Both the position numbers and the translations under genes were made by a program. Of a DNA stretch of 64,000 bases, positions 37,401-46,779 are shown piece by piece. Position 1 is the stretch's first letter; each line of letters begins with the position of its first letter. The notes beneath the pieces are model-generated. The model was not told the origin of the DNA, did not search any database, and was given only the letters and a program-made list of their open reading frames with translations. Source of the DNA: Parathalassolituus penaei (lineage in GTDB: Bacteria; Pseudomonadota; Gammaproteobacteria; Pseudomonadales; Oceanobacteraceae); the NCBI RefSeq assembly GCF_026626885.1, contig NZ_JAPNOA010000007.1, positions 373 through 64,372 on the forward strand. The letters are read 5' to 3'.

Positions 37401-37425
37401 GGTAATCTAATTTATTTTAGTTACC
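37401..37425. promoter_or_regulatory. Probable HxlR operator
   Basis: GGTAATCTAA and TTAGTTACC form an imperfect 25-base inverted repeat between the divergent AzoR relic and hxlR gene. A second GGTA...TACC element lies at about 37441-37456. Position suggests autoregulation and control of the redox operon. Confidence 0.6.
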
Positions 37426-37480
37426 TATCCATACGAAGGATGGTAAGATTCCTACCTACATTCCACAAGAAGGCACATCC

Positions 37481-37915
37481 ATGTCACTGAGTCACACAGA
37501 TTTGCCCGAAGAACTGCCGGATGCCAATACGGGAGGCTGTCGAGCCACCCGCGAAATACTGGATCGCGTCGGCGACAAATGGAGCCTCTACATCATTGCC
37601 TCGCTGGCCAATGGAACGCGGCGCTTCAACGAATTGAAGCGCGGGATTGACGGCATCTCCCAACGCATGTTGACGCTGACGTTGCGCGGAATGGAGCGCG
37701 ATGGACTGATTACCCGGACGATCTATCCGACCATCCCGCCGCGAGTCGATTACGACCTAACGGAACTGGGTCGGACGCTATTAGGGCCTGTGATGGCGCT
37801 TGTGAATTGGGCAAACGACAACCAACTCGCCATTGCCGAAGCACATCAGCGCTTCGATGAAGCTCCCGAACCGGGGACGGTTCCCGCCCAAGGCATCATT
37901 AATCGACGGCGGTGA
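37481..37915 (+). CDS. HxlR family winged-helix transcriptional regulator
   Basis: 144 aa. The family signature is clear: CRATREILDRVGDKWSLYII with the N-terminal cysteine, TRRFNELKRGIDGISQRML (recognition helix) and DGLITRTIYPTIPPRVDYDL (wing). Regulators of this type sense quinones, aldehydes or reactive electrophiles and often sit next to azoreductase and quinone reductase genes, as here. Divergent from the AzoR-NmrA-DsbA operon with an operator-like palindrome between them. The start has a plausible ribosome site (AAGG). Confidence 0.9.
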   Translation: MSLSHTDLPEELPDANTGGCRATREILDRVGDKWSLYIIASLANGTRRFNELKRGIDGISQRMLTLTLRGMERDGLITRTIYPTIPPRVDYDLTELGRTLLGPVMALVNWANDNQLAIAEAHQRFDEAPEPGTVPAQGIINRRR

Positions 37916-38010
37916 ATGACGCCGCTATCTGCCAGCGATACCAGTTGCGTGAAGCATGCAATCAAAGGCCCATTCCCCGCTATCACCCGAAGCCCCAGGG
38001 TACGCCACCT

Positions 38011-38400
38011 TCACTTACCGTCGCGGCTCTGCTGCCCCAATCGCTGCTCGATCACCGGCTTCCACGGCACCAGACTGAACCCCATGCCGTCGTCCAGCAT
38101 GGCGTAGCGTCCGCTGGCAAGCATGACGGAACGCCGGTAGATGCCGGTCACGCGCTGCTTGTCGGCCGCGGGCCGATGCTCAAAACCTGTTTCAGTGGCA
38201 ATGTCCTTCGAGGTCGGTGCCAGTTCGCGCCCGCGCAGCGTCGCCAACAGGTTGCGCGTCAGAATCACGCGTTGACTTTGTCGCTCGGCCAGCCCCTTGC
38301 CACCGCCGATCAGCTGCTTATCCATCCATGTAGCGCCGATGAGGCGGGTCTGCCGCCCAATTGGTAAGTGTGATTTCAGCTCCACCACCAAGGCGTTGAG
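38011..38400 (-). pseudogene. Relaxase (DUF3363-type) C-terminal relic
   Basis: The minus-strand frame reads RLIGATWMDKQLIGGGKGL, then AERQSQRVILTRNLLATLRG, YRRSVMLASGRYAMLDDGMG and FSLVPWKPVIEQRLGQQ, which I recognise as the C-terminal region of TraI/VirD2-type relaxases found on conjugative plasmids and integrative elements. The catalytic N-terminal domain is absent, and a stretch after GGGKGL is also missing, so it is a decayed fragment. It indicates conjugative origin of the island. Confidence 0.7.
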
Positions 38401-38522
38401 CGTCGTACTTGCGGCTCCGTTCAGCCACATCACCTGGCACGCGCCAGACACCTTCAGCCTCGCGCTCCATGATGCCGACGCACATGCGTTGCCACCACCT
38501 CGCGCGGGGCGCGGTTGGGTAA

Positions 38523-39077
<555 letters not shown>

Positions 39078-39091
39078 CCACTATAGACCAT

Positions 39092-39297
39092 TACATCCAT
39101 GCCCCGGCGGGGTCGGCCGTTGCGGTGAATCCCGGCTCGCCCAGATGGGCAATTAACGGCAGCCAGCTGCGCTTGGTGAAGTCGGTGTTAATAGGTGCTC
39201 GGTTGTAGGGTGGGCATTTATGCCCACAAAAATCGCGCCCGACGCCCGACGCCCGACGCCCGACGCCCGACATCCGACATCCGACATCCGACATCCG
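39092..39297. repeat. Dispersed element copy C, right half, with GCCCGAC heptamers
   Basis: Resumes the repeat at CATCCATGCCCCGGCGGGG and runs through the GCCCA/TGGGC hairpin, the GTGGGCATTTATGCCCAC hairpin (about 39211-39227) and into five GCCCGAC plus three ATCCGAC heptamers (39237-39292). Matches copy D base for base over long stretches. It ends four bases from the stop of the PAS gene. Confidence 0.85.
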
Positions 39298-39300
39298 CTT

Positions 39301-40068
39301 TTAGCGATTTTCCAGTGCGAAAATAACGCCTTCGACGGCGAGGATGGCGCCGGAGCTGGTGTAGACGCCGCAGCCTTTGTCGATGACGGTGCGGAGGCTG
39401 CCGTCCTGGTGGAAGAGGCGGTATTGCAGTTCGAAGCTGTGGTGTTTTTTGAGGGCGTCTTGCACTTCCTGCCAGACGCGGTCGCTGTCGGCGGGGTGGA
39501 TCATGTGGCCGTAGACGTGCTGGTTGCGTTGCAGGATTTCTTCGGCGCTGTAGCCGGTGAGGGCGAGGCAGCCCTGGCTTAAGTATTCCATGGTCCAGTC
39601 GCGGTCGTTGCGGGAGCGGTAGATCATCACCGGCAGGCGTTCGATAAGGCTGTTGAGGCTGCGGTGGCTGGCGTCACGCTGGCGGTTGTTGTGTACCTGG
39701 CCGGTGATGTCGCAGAGGGTGGCGCTCAGGCGTGCTTCGCCGGGCATGGCTTGCAGGCGCATTTCACACCAGCAGACTTCCTGATCGTGGCGAATCAGTC
39801 TTAACCACAGGGTTTGGGGTGGGGCTTCGGGGTCGGACTGATATTGCATCAGGGCCTGTTGCCAGCGGCTGCTGTCTTCCGGGTGGAGGTAGCGGTGGAA
39901 CGGGTCGCCGAGGCTGCTGGCCAGCGGGTGGCCCAGTGTCTGTTGCCAGGCCCGATTCAGGTACTCGATGCGGCCACCGGCGGAAAACATGGCCACCACA
40001 TCACTGAGGCTGTCGAGCAGGCCGCTCCAGTCCGGGGCCGGTGTGACCCGGCGAAACAGCGAAATCAT
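39301..40068 (-). CDS. Tandem PAS domain protein without an output domain
   Basis: 255 aa. Two PAS units: residues 15-125 (LDSLSDVVAMFSAGGRIEYL start, then LWLRLIRHDQEVCWCEMRLQ PAC-like part) and 140-250 (LIERLPVMIYRSRNDRDWTM, YLSQGCLALTGYSAEEIL, FELQYRLFHQDGSLRTVIDK). No kinase, GGDEF or DNA-binding domain follows, so it may act as a receiver-linked accessory sensor. It lies nine bases after the response regulator stop and is third in the kinase-regulator-PAS operon. ATG at 40068 with AGGAA upstream. Confidence 0.85.
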   Translation of the reverse strand: MISLFRRVTPAPDWSGLLDSLSDVVAMFSAGGRIEYLNRAWQQTLGHPLASSLGDPFHRYLHPEDSSRWQQALMQYQSDPEAPPQTLWLRLIRHDQEVCWCEMRLQAMPGEARLSATLCDITGQVHNNRQRDASHRSLNSLIERLPVMIYRSRNDRDWTMEYLSQGCLALTGYSAEEILQRNQHVYGHMIHPADSDRVWQEVQDALKKHHSFELQYRLFHQDGSLRTVIDKGCGVYTSSGAILAVEGVIFALENR

Positions 40069-40077
40069 GGCGAGTTC

Positions 40078-40824
40078 CTAAAGTTCGAGGCTGGTGGCAT
40101 CGGGGTGTTTGTGTACCCAGGCGGCCAGTTCCAGCCGTGAGTGCAGATCGAGTTTGCGCAGCAGGCTTTTGACATACACCTTGACGGTGCCATCACTGAT
40201 GCCGAGTTTGCGGGCGATCAGTTTGTTGTTGAGGCCCTGGGCGATTAACAGCAGAGTTTGGCGTTCGCGAGCGGTCAGGTCGGGTGTGTATGGTTGTGGT
40301 GATAGGGCGCTTGTCGGGTGATTGCCCGTGCTGCTCAGTGCAGGGTTCTGGCTATTAGTGGTGGCGGTTTCGCGTAACGACTGTGCCAGCCGGTCAACAC
40401 TGTCGGGGTTGAGGGCGATTTTACCGGTCATGGCGCGTTGCAGGGATTCCAGCATTTCAGCGGGGGCGGTGTCTTTCATCAGAAACCCGTCGGCTCCCAT
40501 CGCCAGCGCCCGGAACAGATCGTCGTCGTCTTCCGAAGCGGTAATCACCACAATTCGCACCGGAAACTGGCGCTCACGCACCAGCTGTAATAATTCCAGC
40601 CCGCTTTGTTGTGGCATGTTGAGGTCGAGCAACAGCAGTTGTGGCTGTTGGGAGTGGAGAGCGTCGAGCAGGTGGTTGCCGTTTTCCAGTTCCTGCACCA
40701 CGGTAAAGTGTGGGCTGTCTTCCAATAGCTGGGCCAGACCCCGACGAAACAGCGGGTGGTCGTCCACCAGCAGAACCCGGCAGGCTGCAGTTTTATCCAC
40801 GATGTGTTCTCCCGATGTCGACAC
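40078..40824 (-). CDS. NarL/LuxR-family response regulator
   Basis: 248 aa. Receiver domain with the acidic pocket in LLVDDHPLFRRGL and phospho-acceptor aspartate in LLLLDLNMPQQSG; conserved T in VVITASEDDD and K in LMKDTAP. A long S/T/P linker (about residues 150-178) joins to a LuxR helix-turn-helix (LTARERQTLLLIAQGLNNKL, SDGTVKVYVKSLLRKL). The start overlaps the upstream kinase gene by about 30 bases; a later start is possible. Likely target: the divergent tdm-dmm operon, by position only. Confidence 0.9.
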   Translation of the reverse strand: MSTSGEHIVDKTAACRVLLVDDHPLFRRGLAQLLEDSPHFTVVQELENGNHLLDALHSQQPQLLLLDLNMPQQSGLELLQLVRERQFPVRIVVITASEDDDDLFRALAMGADGFLMKDTAPAEMLESLQRAMTGKIALNPDSVDRLAQSLRETATTNSQNPALSSTGNHPTSALSPQPYTPDLTARERQTLLLIAQGLNNKLIARKLGISDGTVKVYVKSLLRKLDLHSRLELAAWVHKHPDATSLEL

Positions 40825-41980
40825 TCAGGAACAGGCGGGTTCCGGCAGGGCGGCGGTTGCGGATTTCCAGTTGCGCGCCAATGCGTTGGGCGCGTTCCTG
40901 CATGATGCGCAGGCCAAAACTGCCGTGGCGGTCGCCACTGATCTGGATGCCGCGGCCATTGTCTTCAACGGTAATGGTCAGTTGCCCGTCGCGTTGCTGC
41001 AGGCTGACCCGGCCATGGGTGGCGTGGGAGTGGCGCACCAGATTGCAGAGCGCTTCGCGCACAACAAACAGAATCTGGTGCAGGGTGGTGCTGTCGAGTT
41101 GGAGCTGGCCGAGGCGGTTGTCCAGTTCAAAAATCACCGATGAGCGTTGCTCAAATTCTTCAATGGCCAGCTGTACCCCTTCGGCCAGCCCGTGTCCGGG
41201 AAGGCTCATATGGCCACTGCTGATCAGTTCGCGGGTCTGGCGGTAGGCGTATTGGCACTGGTGCGACAGGTCTTCCAGTTCGCTGGCGAGGTTGTCGTGG
41301 CGGCCGTCGCGGCAATTTCCGGCCAGACGGGCACTTTGCAGGCGCACATACCCCAGCACCTGCGCCACGCCGTCGTGTAGTTCGGCGGCCTGAAAACGTC
41401 GTTCTTCCTGCAGGCGCTGATGGCTCGATAGCTGATGGCGATGCAGGCCACAAAGGCCTCGGGTCAGCGGTCGCAGCACTGGCCGCAGCTGGGCGCGTAC
41501 CTGTTCGGCATCCTGATCTTGTTGATGGCTGGAAACCACCAGCCAGGCCTGTTGTTGACCTATCGGCAGCGGCAACAGCATATGTTCAAAAAACTCACAC
41601 GACCACTGCAGGCCAAACTCGGGGGCGGGATCCGGCAACAGCGCCGCCAGTTGGCTCAGCAGGTCTTCCGGAGCGCGAGTGTGCAGGGAAATGGCTTGCC
41701 AATGCTGGCTTTCCGGTTGTGGCCACAAGAGGCCGCTGATCACCAGGCTGGCGGTGTCGGGTTGCTGCGCGAGCCAGTGGTTGAGCGGCACCAGCAGCCC
41801 CGGCAGTTCCCGTTCTGGCGCATCACAGCTGGCGATATCGCAGGCCAGTTCATCAATAAACGCCGGTAATGCCATGCCACGACGCCGTGGTTCGGCCGGT
41901 AATACCGTGCGCCGCCCCAACTCCTGAAGCCAGCTGGCGACCCAGTGACGTTTGCTGCCGGTGGTGTTGAATGTGTTCAC
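40793..41980 (-). CDS. Cytoplasmic NarX-type sensor histidine kinase
   Basis: 395 aa. HisKA_3 phospho-acceptor helix FQAAELHDGVAQVLGYVRLQ with the histidine in ELHDG, and HATPase: VVREALCNLVRHSHATHG (N box), ITVEDNGRGI (G1) and GSFGLRIMQERAQRIGA (G2). No transmembrane segment; the N-terminal 190 residues are a GAF-like input region (LVISGLLWPQPES, LPLPIGQQQAWLVVSSHQQD). Senses an internal signal. First gene of the operon and divergent from tdm with about 360 bases between, so an amine-pathway signal is plausible but unproven. Confidence 0.88.
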   Translation of the reverse strand: MNTFNTTGSKRHWVASWLQELGRRTVLPAEPRRRGMALPAFIDELACDIASCDAPERELPGLLVPLNHWLAQQPDTASLVISGLLWPQPESQHWQAISLHTRAPEDLLSQLAALLPDPAPEFGLQWSCEFFEHMLLPLPIGQQQAWLVVSSHQQDQDAEQVRAQLRPVLRPLTRGLCGLHRHQLSSHQRLQEERRFQAAELHDGVAQVLGYVRLQSARLAGNCRDGRHDNLASELEDLSHQCQYAYRQTRELISSGHMSLPGHGLAEGVQLAIEEFEQRSSVIFELDNRLGQLQLDSTTLHQILFVVREALCNLVRHSHATHGRVSLQQRDGQLTITVEDNGRGIQISGDRHGSFGLRIMQERAQRIGAQLEIRNRRPAGTRLFLSVDIGRTHRG

Positions 41981-42342
41981 GCAACCTCCTTGCTAACCGG
42001 GTGTTGATTCACGCCATCGGTCGGTGTGCCTGTGCGGCCGCGACCGGATGTCCCGTTTCACTGCGGCATTGCTGCTGCAGCTGCCATGCCAGTCAGGGCC
42101 AAATTGATGGCTCAAATGTTCCACATTGTCGGTTTTCGTTCCAATAGGTATCCCTTTGGGAGTATTGAGCGAATAAATCTCTCGGGTAAATATTTTTGCA
42201 TCGGGGGAAATTGATGCCGAGCGGTGAAGAACACTGCTCTGATGCACCAGGCACCCTGACCCACATGCACCAGAGCGGTTCAAAGTGAAACGGATGTGCA
42301 CCAAAGCGGATGCACAACGCTCACCACCGACGGAGATTAGAT
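41981..42342. promoter_or_regulatory. tdm upstream region with three TGCACCA repeats
   Basis: TGCACCA occurs at 42243-42249, 42266-42272 and 42297-42303, and a related GGATGCACA at 42309-42317. They resemble half-sites of NtrC (TGCACCA/TGGTGCA), but the spacing is not the classical single palindrome, and no clear sigma-54 element was found. The first 260 bases have no supported gene. Candidate binding region for NtrC or the divergent NarL-type regulator. Confidence 0.4.
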
Positions 42343-44691
42343 ATGGTATTTGCGCTGCAACGCTTGCTACCGGCCGATCACCTGGCCGACGGCCAACATC
42401 GCGACCGGCTGGTTCCCGGCAGCTTCAGGATTCTGACCCTTCAGGCCGGTGACCAGCTGCGGTTGTTCGCTCGACTGGATGGTGATGGTTGCCTGTTGTT
42501 GCCGCTGACGCCAACACCAACGTCAATGCCAACCCTGCAGTGGCCATTTGCCGATTCGTCAGTGCCGTCGGTGCCGATGACACGTGCTGCGTTTCTGGAG
42601 AGCTGGATTCGTGACGGGCGTTTGCTCGGACAAGAGCGGTTGTCACCTGAACTGCGGGGGCAAATGGCATCGGCCCGTTGCCTCGATAACGCCCAATTAC
42701 AGGCCGGTGTGGTGCTGGACGTTACGCACAACAGCCGGGTGTTGCTGATGGTGCCAGCGCAGGTGATGCCGGTGGATGAGCAACAGGCGTCTGGCGAGGT
42801 GGAGATTCGGGTGCAGCTGGCAGCGGGTGGTGAGTATTTGCCTGAGCCGCTGGCCGAGACCGTCGCCGACATTCGTGTACCGGCGAGTAGCGCCCGTGCC
42901 TACACCGTCAAAGCCGGGCAGTGGATCCAGATTCTCGATGTGGCGGGCAAGCAGTGCTCGGACTTTATCGCTTTTGATCTGGCGGCGGTTGAAGCCGCTC
43001 GTGCCGGGCAGCTCAATCCGTATGAAATTCCGGTGCTGGATGCCGCGGCGACTCGCACCCTCATGGGGCGGGCGCTGCCGCAGCCGGGTCTGCATTCCCG
43101 TTTTTATGACCAGAACATGCAGTCGATGCTGGAAGTGGTGCAAGACACCGTCGGCCGCCACGACAGTTTTCTGATGGCTTGCACCCCGCGTTATTACGAC
43201 GATGCCGGGTATTTCGGCCATATCAGCTGTACCGCCAATTTTAATCAGCAACTGGCTGCCTGGGGGGTTCCGCCTCGTGCCGGTTGGCCAGCCATCAATT
43301 TCTTTTTTAACACCAGCGTCAGTGACTGCGGTGCCGTGATCGGGGATGAGCCCTGGTCGCGCCCCGGTGACTTTGTGCTGCTGCGTGCCAGTCGCGACCT
43401 GTTGTGTGTCAGCTCGGCTTGTCCGGATGACATTGATGCCGCCAATGGCTGGTTTCCAACGGATATCCATGTGCACGTTTACGGCGCTGAACACACATTT
43501 CCACGTGCCATCGCCTGGCGTACCAGTGCAGAGGAGTTGCCCCGTATGACCCTGAAAACCGCATTTCACGAGCGCACGGCGGCGCTGACCAGTCACTTCA
43601 GTGAATACAAGGGTTACTGGATGGCCGATGAGTTCACCGGCTGGGGCGCAACCGCCGAATACCTGGCCTGCCGTGAGCGGGTGGCCATGATTGATCTGAC
43701 CGCCTTGCGCAAGTTCGAGGTGCTGGGACCGGACGCCGAAAAACTGTTGCAGCTGGCGCTGACCCGAAACGTGCGGCGACTGGCGGTCGGAGAAATCATC
43801 TATACCGCGCTCTGTAATGTCAGCGGCGGCATGATCGATGACGGCACCCTGTTCCGTCTGGGGGCTCAGAACTTCCGACTGGTGACGGGTGATCCTTGGG
43901 TCGGTCAGTGGCTGAAACGTCTGGCCGACGAAAACCGGTTTGTGGTGCAGGTGCTGGAGTCCAGTTCGCAGCTGTGCAACCTCGCCGTACAGGGGCCGCA
44001 AAGCCGTGAACTGTTATCTGAGCTGCTGTGGACGCCGGAACATCAGCCAGATTTAAACCAGCTGGCCTGGTTCCACTTCACCATTGGCCGTCTCGGTGGG
44101 CCGCAAGGGCAGCCGGTGATGGTGTCGCGTACCGGTTACACAGGTGAGCTGGGCTTTGAAGTCTGGTGCCATCCGCAACACGCCAACGAGCTGTGGGACG
44201 CGGTCTGGAAGGCCGGGCAGCGTTTCGAGATTGCACCGATGGGCCTGAAGGCGCTCGACATGCTGCGCATCGAAGCCGGGCTGGTGTTTGCCGGACACGA
44301 GTTCTGCCCGGAAACCAATCCTTTTGAAGCCGGAATCGGCTTCACCGTACCGATGAAGACCAAAGAAGACGACTTTATAGGTCGCACCGCACTGGCTCGC
44401 CAGAACCCTGAAAGCCGCCAGAAGCTGATGGGGTTAATCATCAACAGTACCCAGCCGGTGGCGCACGGCGATCAGGTATTCCAGGGGCGTTTCCCGGTAG
44501 GCGTGGTGACCAGCGCCACGTTCTCTCCGGTATTACGCCAGCAGATTGCCTTGTGCCGCCTGACCCCGGATGCCGCTGTGGTCGGCACCGAACTGGAAAT
44601 CGGCCAGCTCGACGGCTTGCAAAAACGCCTGCCCGCTACCGTAACCAGTCTTCCGTTTTATGACCCGGAACGCACCCGCGTTCGCAGTTAA
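42343..44691 (+). CDS. tdm: Trimethylamine N-oxide demethylase (DUF1989 + GcvT fusion)
   Basis: 782 aa, close to the length I recall for Tdm (about 770). Converts TMAO to dimethylamine and formaldehyde. ATG at 42343 with GGAG upstream. Residues about 180-390 are DUF1989: SCTANFNQQ preceded by GHI gives an HxxC pair, and SSACPDDIDAANGW a later cysteine, consistent with the zinc site of Tdm. Residues about 420-780 are a GcvT-type tetrahydrofolate domain (MIDLTALRKFEVLGPDAEKL, GYTGELGFEVWC, APMGLKALDMLRIEAG) thought to capture formaldehyde. Followed by cupin and dmm genes in one operon. Urea-carboxylase-associated or dimethylglycine enzymes are less likely given context. Confidence 0.87.
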   Translation: MVFALQRLLPADHLADGQHRDRLVPGSFRILTLQAGDQLRLFARLDGDGCLLLPLTPTPTSMPTLQWPFADSSVPSVPMTRAAFLESWIRDGRLLGQERLSPELRGQMASARCLDNAQLQAGVVLDVTHNSRVLLMVPAQVMPVDEQQASGEVEIRVQLAAGGEYLPEPLAETVADIRVPASSARAYTVKAGQWIQILDVAGKQCSDFIAFDLAAVEAARAGQLNPYEIPVLDAAATRTLMGRALPQPGLHSRFYDQNMQSMLEVVQDTVGRHDSFLMACTPRYYDDAGYFGHISCTANFNQQLAAWGVPPRAGWPAINFFFNTSVSDCGAVIGDEPWSRPGDFVLLRASRDLLCVSSACPDDIDAANGWFPTDIHVHVYGAEHTFPRAIAWRTSAEELPRMTLKTAFHERTAALTSHFSEYKGYWMADEFTGWGATAEYLACRERVAMIDLTALRKFEVLGPDAEKLLQLALTRNVRRLAVGEIIYTALCNVSGGMIDDGTLFRLGAQNFRLVTGDPWVGQWLKRLADENRFVVQVLESSSQLCNLAVQGPQSRELLSELLWTPEHQPDLNQLAWFHFTIGRLGGPQGQPVMVSRTGYTGELGFEVWCHPQHANELWDAVWKAGQRFEIAPMGLKALDMLRIEAGLVFAGHEFCPETNPFEAGIGFTVPMKTKEDDFIGRTALARQNPESRQKLMGLIINSTQPVAHGDQVFQGRFPVGVVTSATFSPVLRQQIALCRLTPDAAVVGTELEIGQLDGLQKRLPATVTSLPFYDPERTRVRS

Positions 44692-44727
44692 CTCCGCCAG
44701 TTCAATGTTCACTACGAGGAATTTGCC

Positions 44728-45081
44728 ATGCCCATGATCCACTACGCCGAGGCCATCAAGACTCAGCAGCCTTCCATGAACCGCCCTGGCGCCAATGCCT
44801 GGCTGGGGGATGTGTCGGCCTCCCATGACGACGACAAACCCATCGTCAGCGGTTTTTTCCGAATGGAAAAGTCCGAAGTGCCGCTGGTGTATTACTACCA
44901 CTACCACGAAATGAAAGTGATTGTGGAAGGCGAAATGATCATCAGCGACGAAACCGGTCAGGAGGTTCACGCCAAGGTTGGTGACGTTTTCTACTTCGAA
45001 AAAGGCAGCACCATTACCTTCAACTCGCCGAGTTACGGCATTGGTTTCTTCTGTGGCCAGCGCCGCGAAGGCGAGGGCTGA
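44728..45081 (+). CDS. Small cupin protein of the tdm-dmm operon
   Basis: 117 aa. Single cupin barrel: PLVYYYHYHEMKVIVEGEMI has the H-x-H...E metal motif and GQEVHAKVGDVFYFEKGS the second histidine region, so a metal site looks intact. GAGGAA lies just before the ATG. It lies 36 bases after tdm and 97 before dmmA, the latter gap holding a strong hairpin. Resembles EutQ-like or ethanolamine cupins; role unassigned. Possibly a chaperone or an intermediate-handling protein for the amine pathway. Confidence 0.78.
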   Translation: MPMIHYAEAIKTQQPSMNRPGANAWLGDVSASHDDDKPIVSGFFRMEKSEVPLVYYYHYHEMKVIVEGEMIISDETGQEVHAKVGDVFYFEKGSTITFNSPSYGIGFFCGQRREGEG

Positions 45082-45131
45082 GTTCGCGTTCGCCAGTTGT
45101 TTTGCGCTGGGATCGTGTCCAGCGGATTAAC

Positions 45132-45151
45132 GGGAATGCTCCGGCATTCCC
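45132..45151 (+). promoter_or_regulatory. Intercistronic hairpin before dmmA
   Basis: GGGAATGC pairs with GCATTCCC around a four-base TCCG loop (UUCG-like stability). A second stem CGCTGG/CCAGCG lies at 45108-45124. No T run; may be an mRNA processing or stabilising element setting dmm expression apart from tdm. Confidence 0.5.
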
Positions 45152-45178
45152 TGTTCAAGATTACCGCGGAGGTTGGTT

Positions 45179-45763
45179 ATGAAGTTGCCTGATCACATTG
45201 ATCCTCGCATCAAAAGTCGTCCGGAGTATCCACCGGTGATCCTCCATACCGGACGACAGCAACAGGTTTTTATAGCGGAATCGGACAATAGCCCGGTTCT
45301 GAAGCAGATGTTCCAGGACAGCATGGAAATCGTCGGTGCTGAACGCACCCTGTGGCTGACGCTTGATCATCATTCGCTTGAGGGGGGGCTGTCACAAGAA
45401 CAAGCACAGACTCAGGCACAAGCCCAACTGGCCAGTGCCCTTGGCCAGATGCCGCTGTCGACGGCGATTTACCTGGCAGGAACCGAAGCCTTTATGTGGG
45501 ATGTTCACAACTGGCTGCTGGCCCTCGATTTTGCGCCGGACCAGATTCAGCTGCTGGCCCCTGTCAGTCATAAGCGCCGCCTGTTTTGCACCCACTGTTA
45601 CACCCTGATGGATAACGTCACCCAGTCGCCGCATCGCTGTGATGGTTGTGGTGAACTGCTGCTGGTGCGCGACCATTTCAGTCGCTTGGCAGGCGCTTAT
45701 GTCGGGGTTTGTATCAATGCTGAAGATCGCACCCAGGTGCCCGCTGCGGAGGACGTCGCATGA
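45179..45763 (+). CDS. dmmA: Dimethylamine monooxygenase subunit DmmA family protein
   Basis: 194 aa. Component of the oxidative dimethylamine demethylase. ATG at 45179 has GGAGG six bases upstream. The N-terminal 140 residues contain QAQTQAQAQLASALGQMPL and DVHNWLLALDFAPDQIQLLA; the C-terminus is a zinc ribbon, CTHCYTLMDN then CDGCGELLLVRDHFSR, with two CxxC pairs, and ends AGAYVGVCINAEDR. This layout matches DmmA-family proteins as annotated in public databases. Its stop overlaps the reductase start by four bases, so they are translationally coupled. Confidence 0.82.
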   Translation: MKLPDHIDPRIKSRPEYPPVILHTGRQQQVFIAESDNSPVLKQMFQDSMEIVGAERTLWLTLDHHSLEGGLSQEQAQTQAQAQLASALGQMPLSTAIYLAGTEAFMWDVHNWLLALDFAPDQIQLLAPVSHKRRLFCTHCYTLMDNVTQSPHRCDGCGELLLVRDHFSRLAGAYVGVCINAEDRTQVPAAEDVA

Positions 45764-46716
45764 GCAAGGCTATTGCTGTTCGGGTCGAGCGGGTACGTAA
45801 CGTCGCGCCGACTATTCGCGAATTCAGCTTGCGGGCGCTTAACGGCGAATTGCCGCCGTTTTCAGCGGGTTCCCATGTGGTGGTGACCATGAAAGGGCAG
45901 GATGCCAGTGGCAAAGCCCGGCAATGGAAAAACGCCTATTCACTGCTGAGTGATCCGCGTGATCCATCGGAATACCGCATAGCTGTGCGTCTGCAGGAAC
46001 AGTCGCGTGGTGGTTCGGTATTTATGCATCAGCAAGTGCAGCCGGGGGATGTGCTGGAAATCACGCCGCCCGCCAATCTGTTTGCACCGTTATGGCGTGG
46101 CCACAAACAGCTGCTGATTGCCGGTGGCGTGGGCATTACGCCGTTTATGTCGTACCTGCCTGAGCTGCAACGCCGTGGTGCCAACTTCGAGCTGGTGTAC
46201 TGCTTCCGTGGCAAACAGACCGGCGCTTACCGCGAACAGCTGGTCGCGGCGTTGGGTGATCGTTTGCAATGTTTCGATGCGGATGCCGGTGAGCGGTGTG
46301 ATCTCGGTGCATTACTGGCAGCTCAGCCGCGCGGCACCCATGTGTATGTGTGTGGTCCGCAATTGCTGCTGGATGGTGTGCGTCAGCATGCAGCCTTGCT
46401 GGGGTATCCGCAAAGTCTGGTGCATTTTGAGGAGTTCGCAGCACCGCAGCCTGGTGACGTGTTCAGCGTAACGCTGAATCAGCGTGATCTGACCATTCGG
46501 GTAGAAGCCGAACAAAGCCTGCTGGAAGCACTGGAAGAGAAGGGTATTGAGGTGCCGAATCTGTGCCGCGGTGGTGTCTGTGGGCAGTGTGTTACCCGTG
46601 TGGTGGAAGGTCAGGTTGAGCACCGCGACAGCTTCCTCGATGCCGGTGAACGTGAGCACTGCATGATGCCTTGTGTATCGCGTGCCAAAGGCAAACATCT
46701 GGTGCTCGACCTGTAA
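45760..46716 (+). CDS. PDR/VanB-type flavin and 2Fe-2S oxidoreductase (Dmm electron-transfer subunit)
   Basis: 318 aa. Supplies electrons to the N-demethylase. FMN-binding beta barrel with the flavin motif in KNAYSLLSDPRDP, nucleotide-binding GGVGITPFMSYLPEL, and a C-terminal plant-type ferredoxin whose cluster cysteines are in NLCRGGVCGQCVTRV (C-x4-C-x2-C) and MMPCVSRA. All four cysteines are present. It overlaps dmmA by four bases and is followed 63 bases later by the DUF3445 gene, the usual partner. Assignment to dimethylamine rather than another amine is from context. Confidence 0.87.
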   Translation: MSKAIAVRVERVRNVAPTIREFSLRALNGELPPFSAGSHVVVTMKGQDASGKARQWKNAYSLLSDPRDPSEYRIAVRLQEQSRGGSVFMHQQVQPGDVLEITPPANLFAPLWRGHKQLLIAGGVGITPFMSYLPELQRRGANFELVYCFRGKQTGAYREQLVAALGDRLQCFDADAGERCDLGALLAAQPRGTHVYVCGPQLLLDGVRQHAALLGYPQSLVHFEEFAAPQPGDVFSVTLNQRDLTIRVEAEQSLLEALEEKGIEVPNLCRGGVCGQCVTRVVEGQVEHRDSFLDAGEREHCMMPCVSRAKGKHLVLDL

Positions 46717-46779
46717 GCCCATCTGGCTGTGACGATAACCCGCCACTGCTGGTGGCAATGACTTTCCCTGAGGTGAATC

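Noticed and set aside
42697-44001. A 434-codon open frame opposite tdm
   Set aside because: Antisense to recognised DUF1989/GcvT domains; no ribosome site or family.
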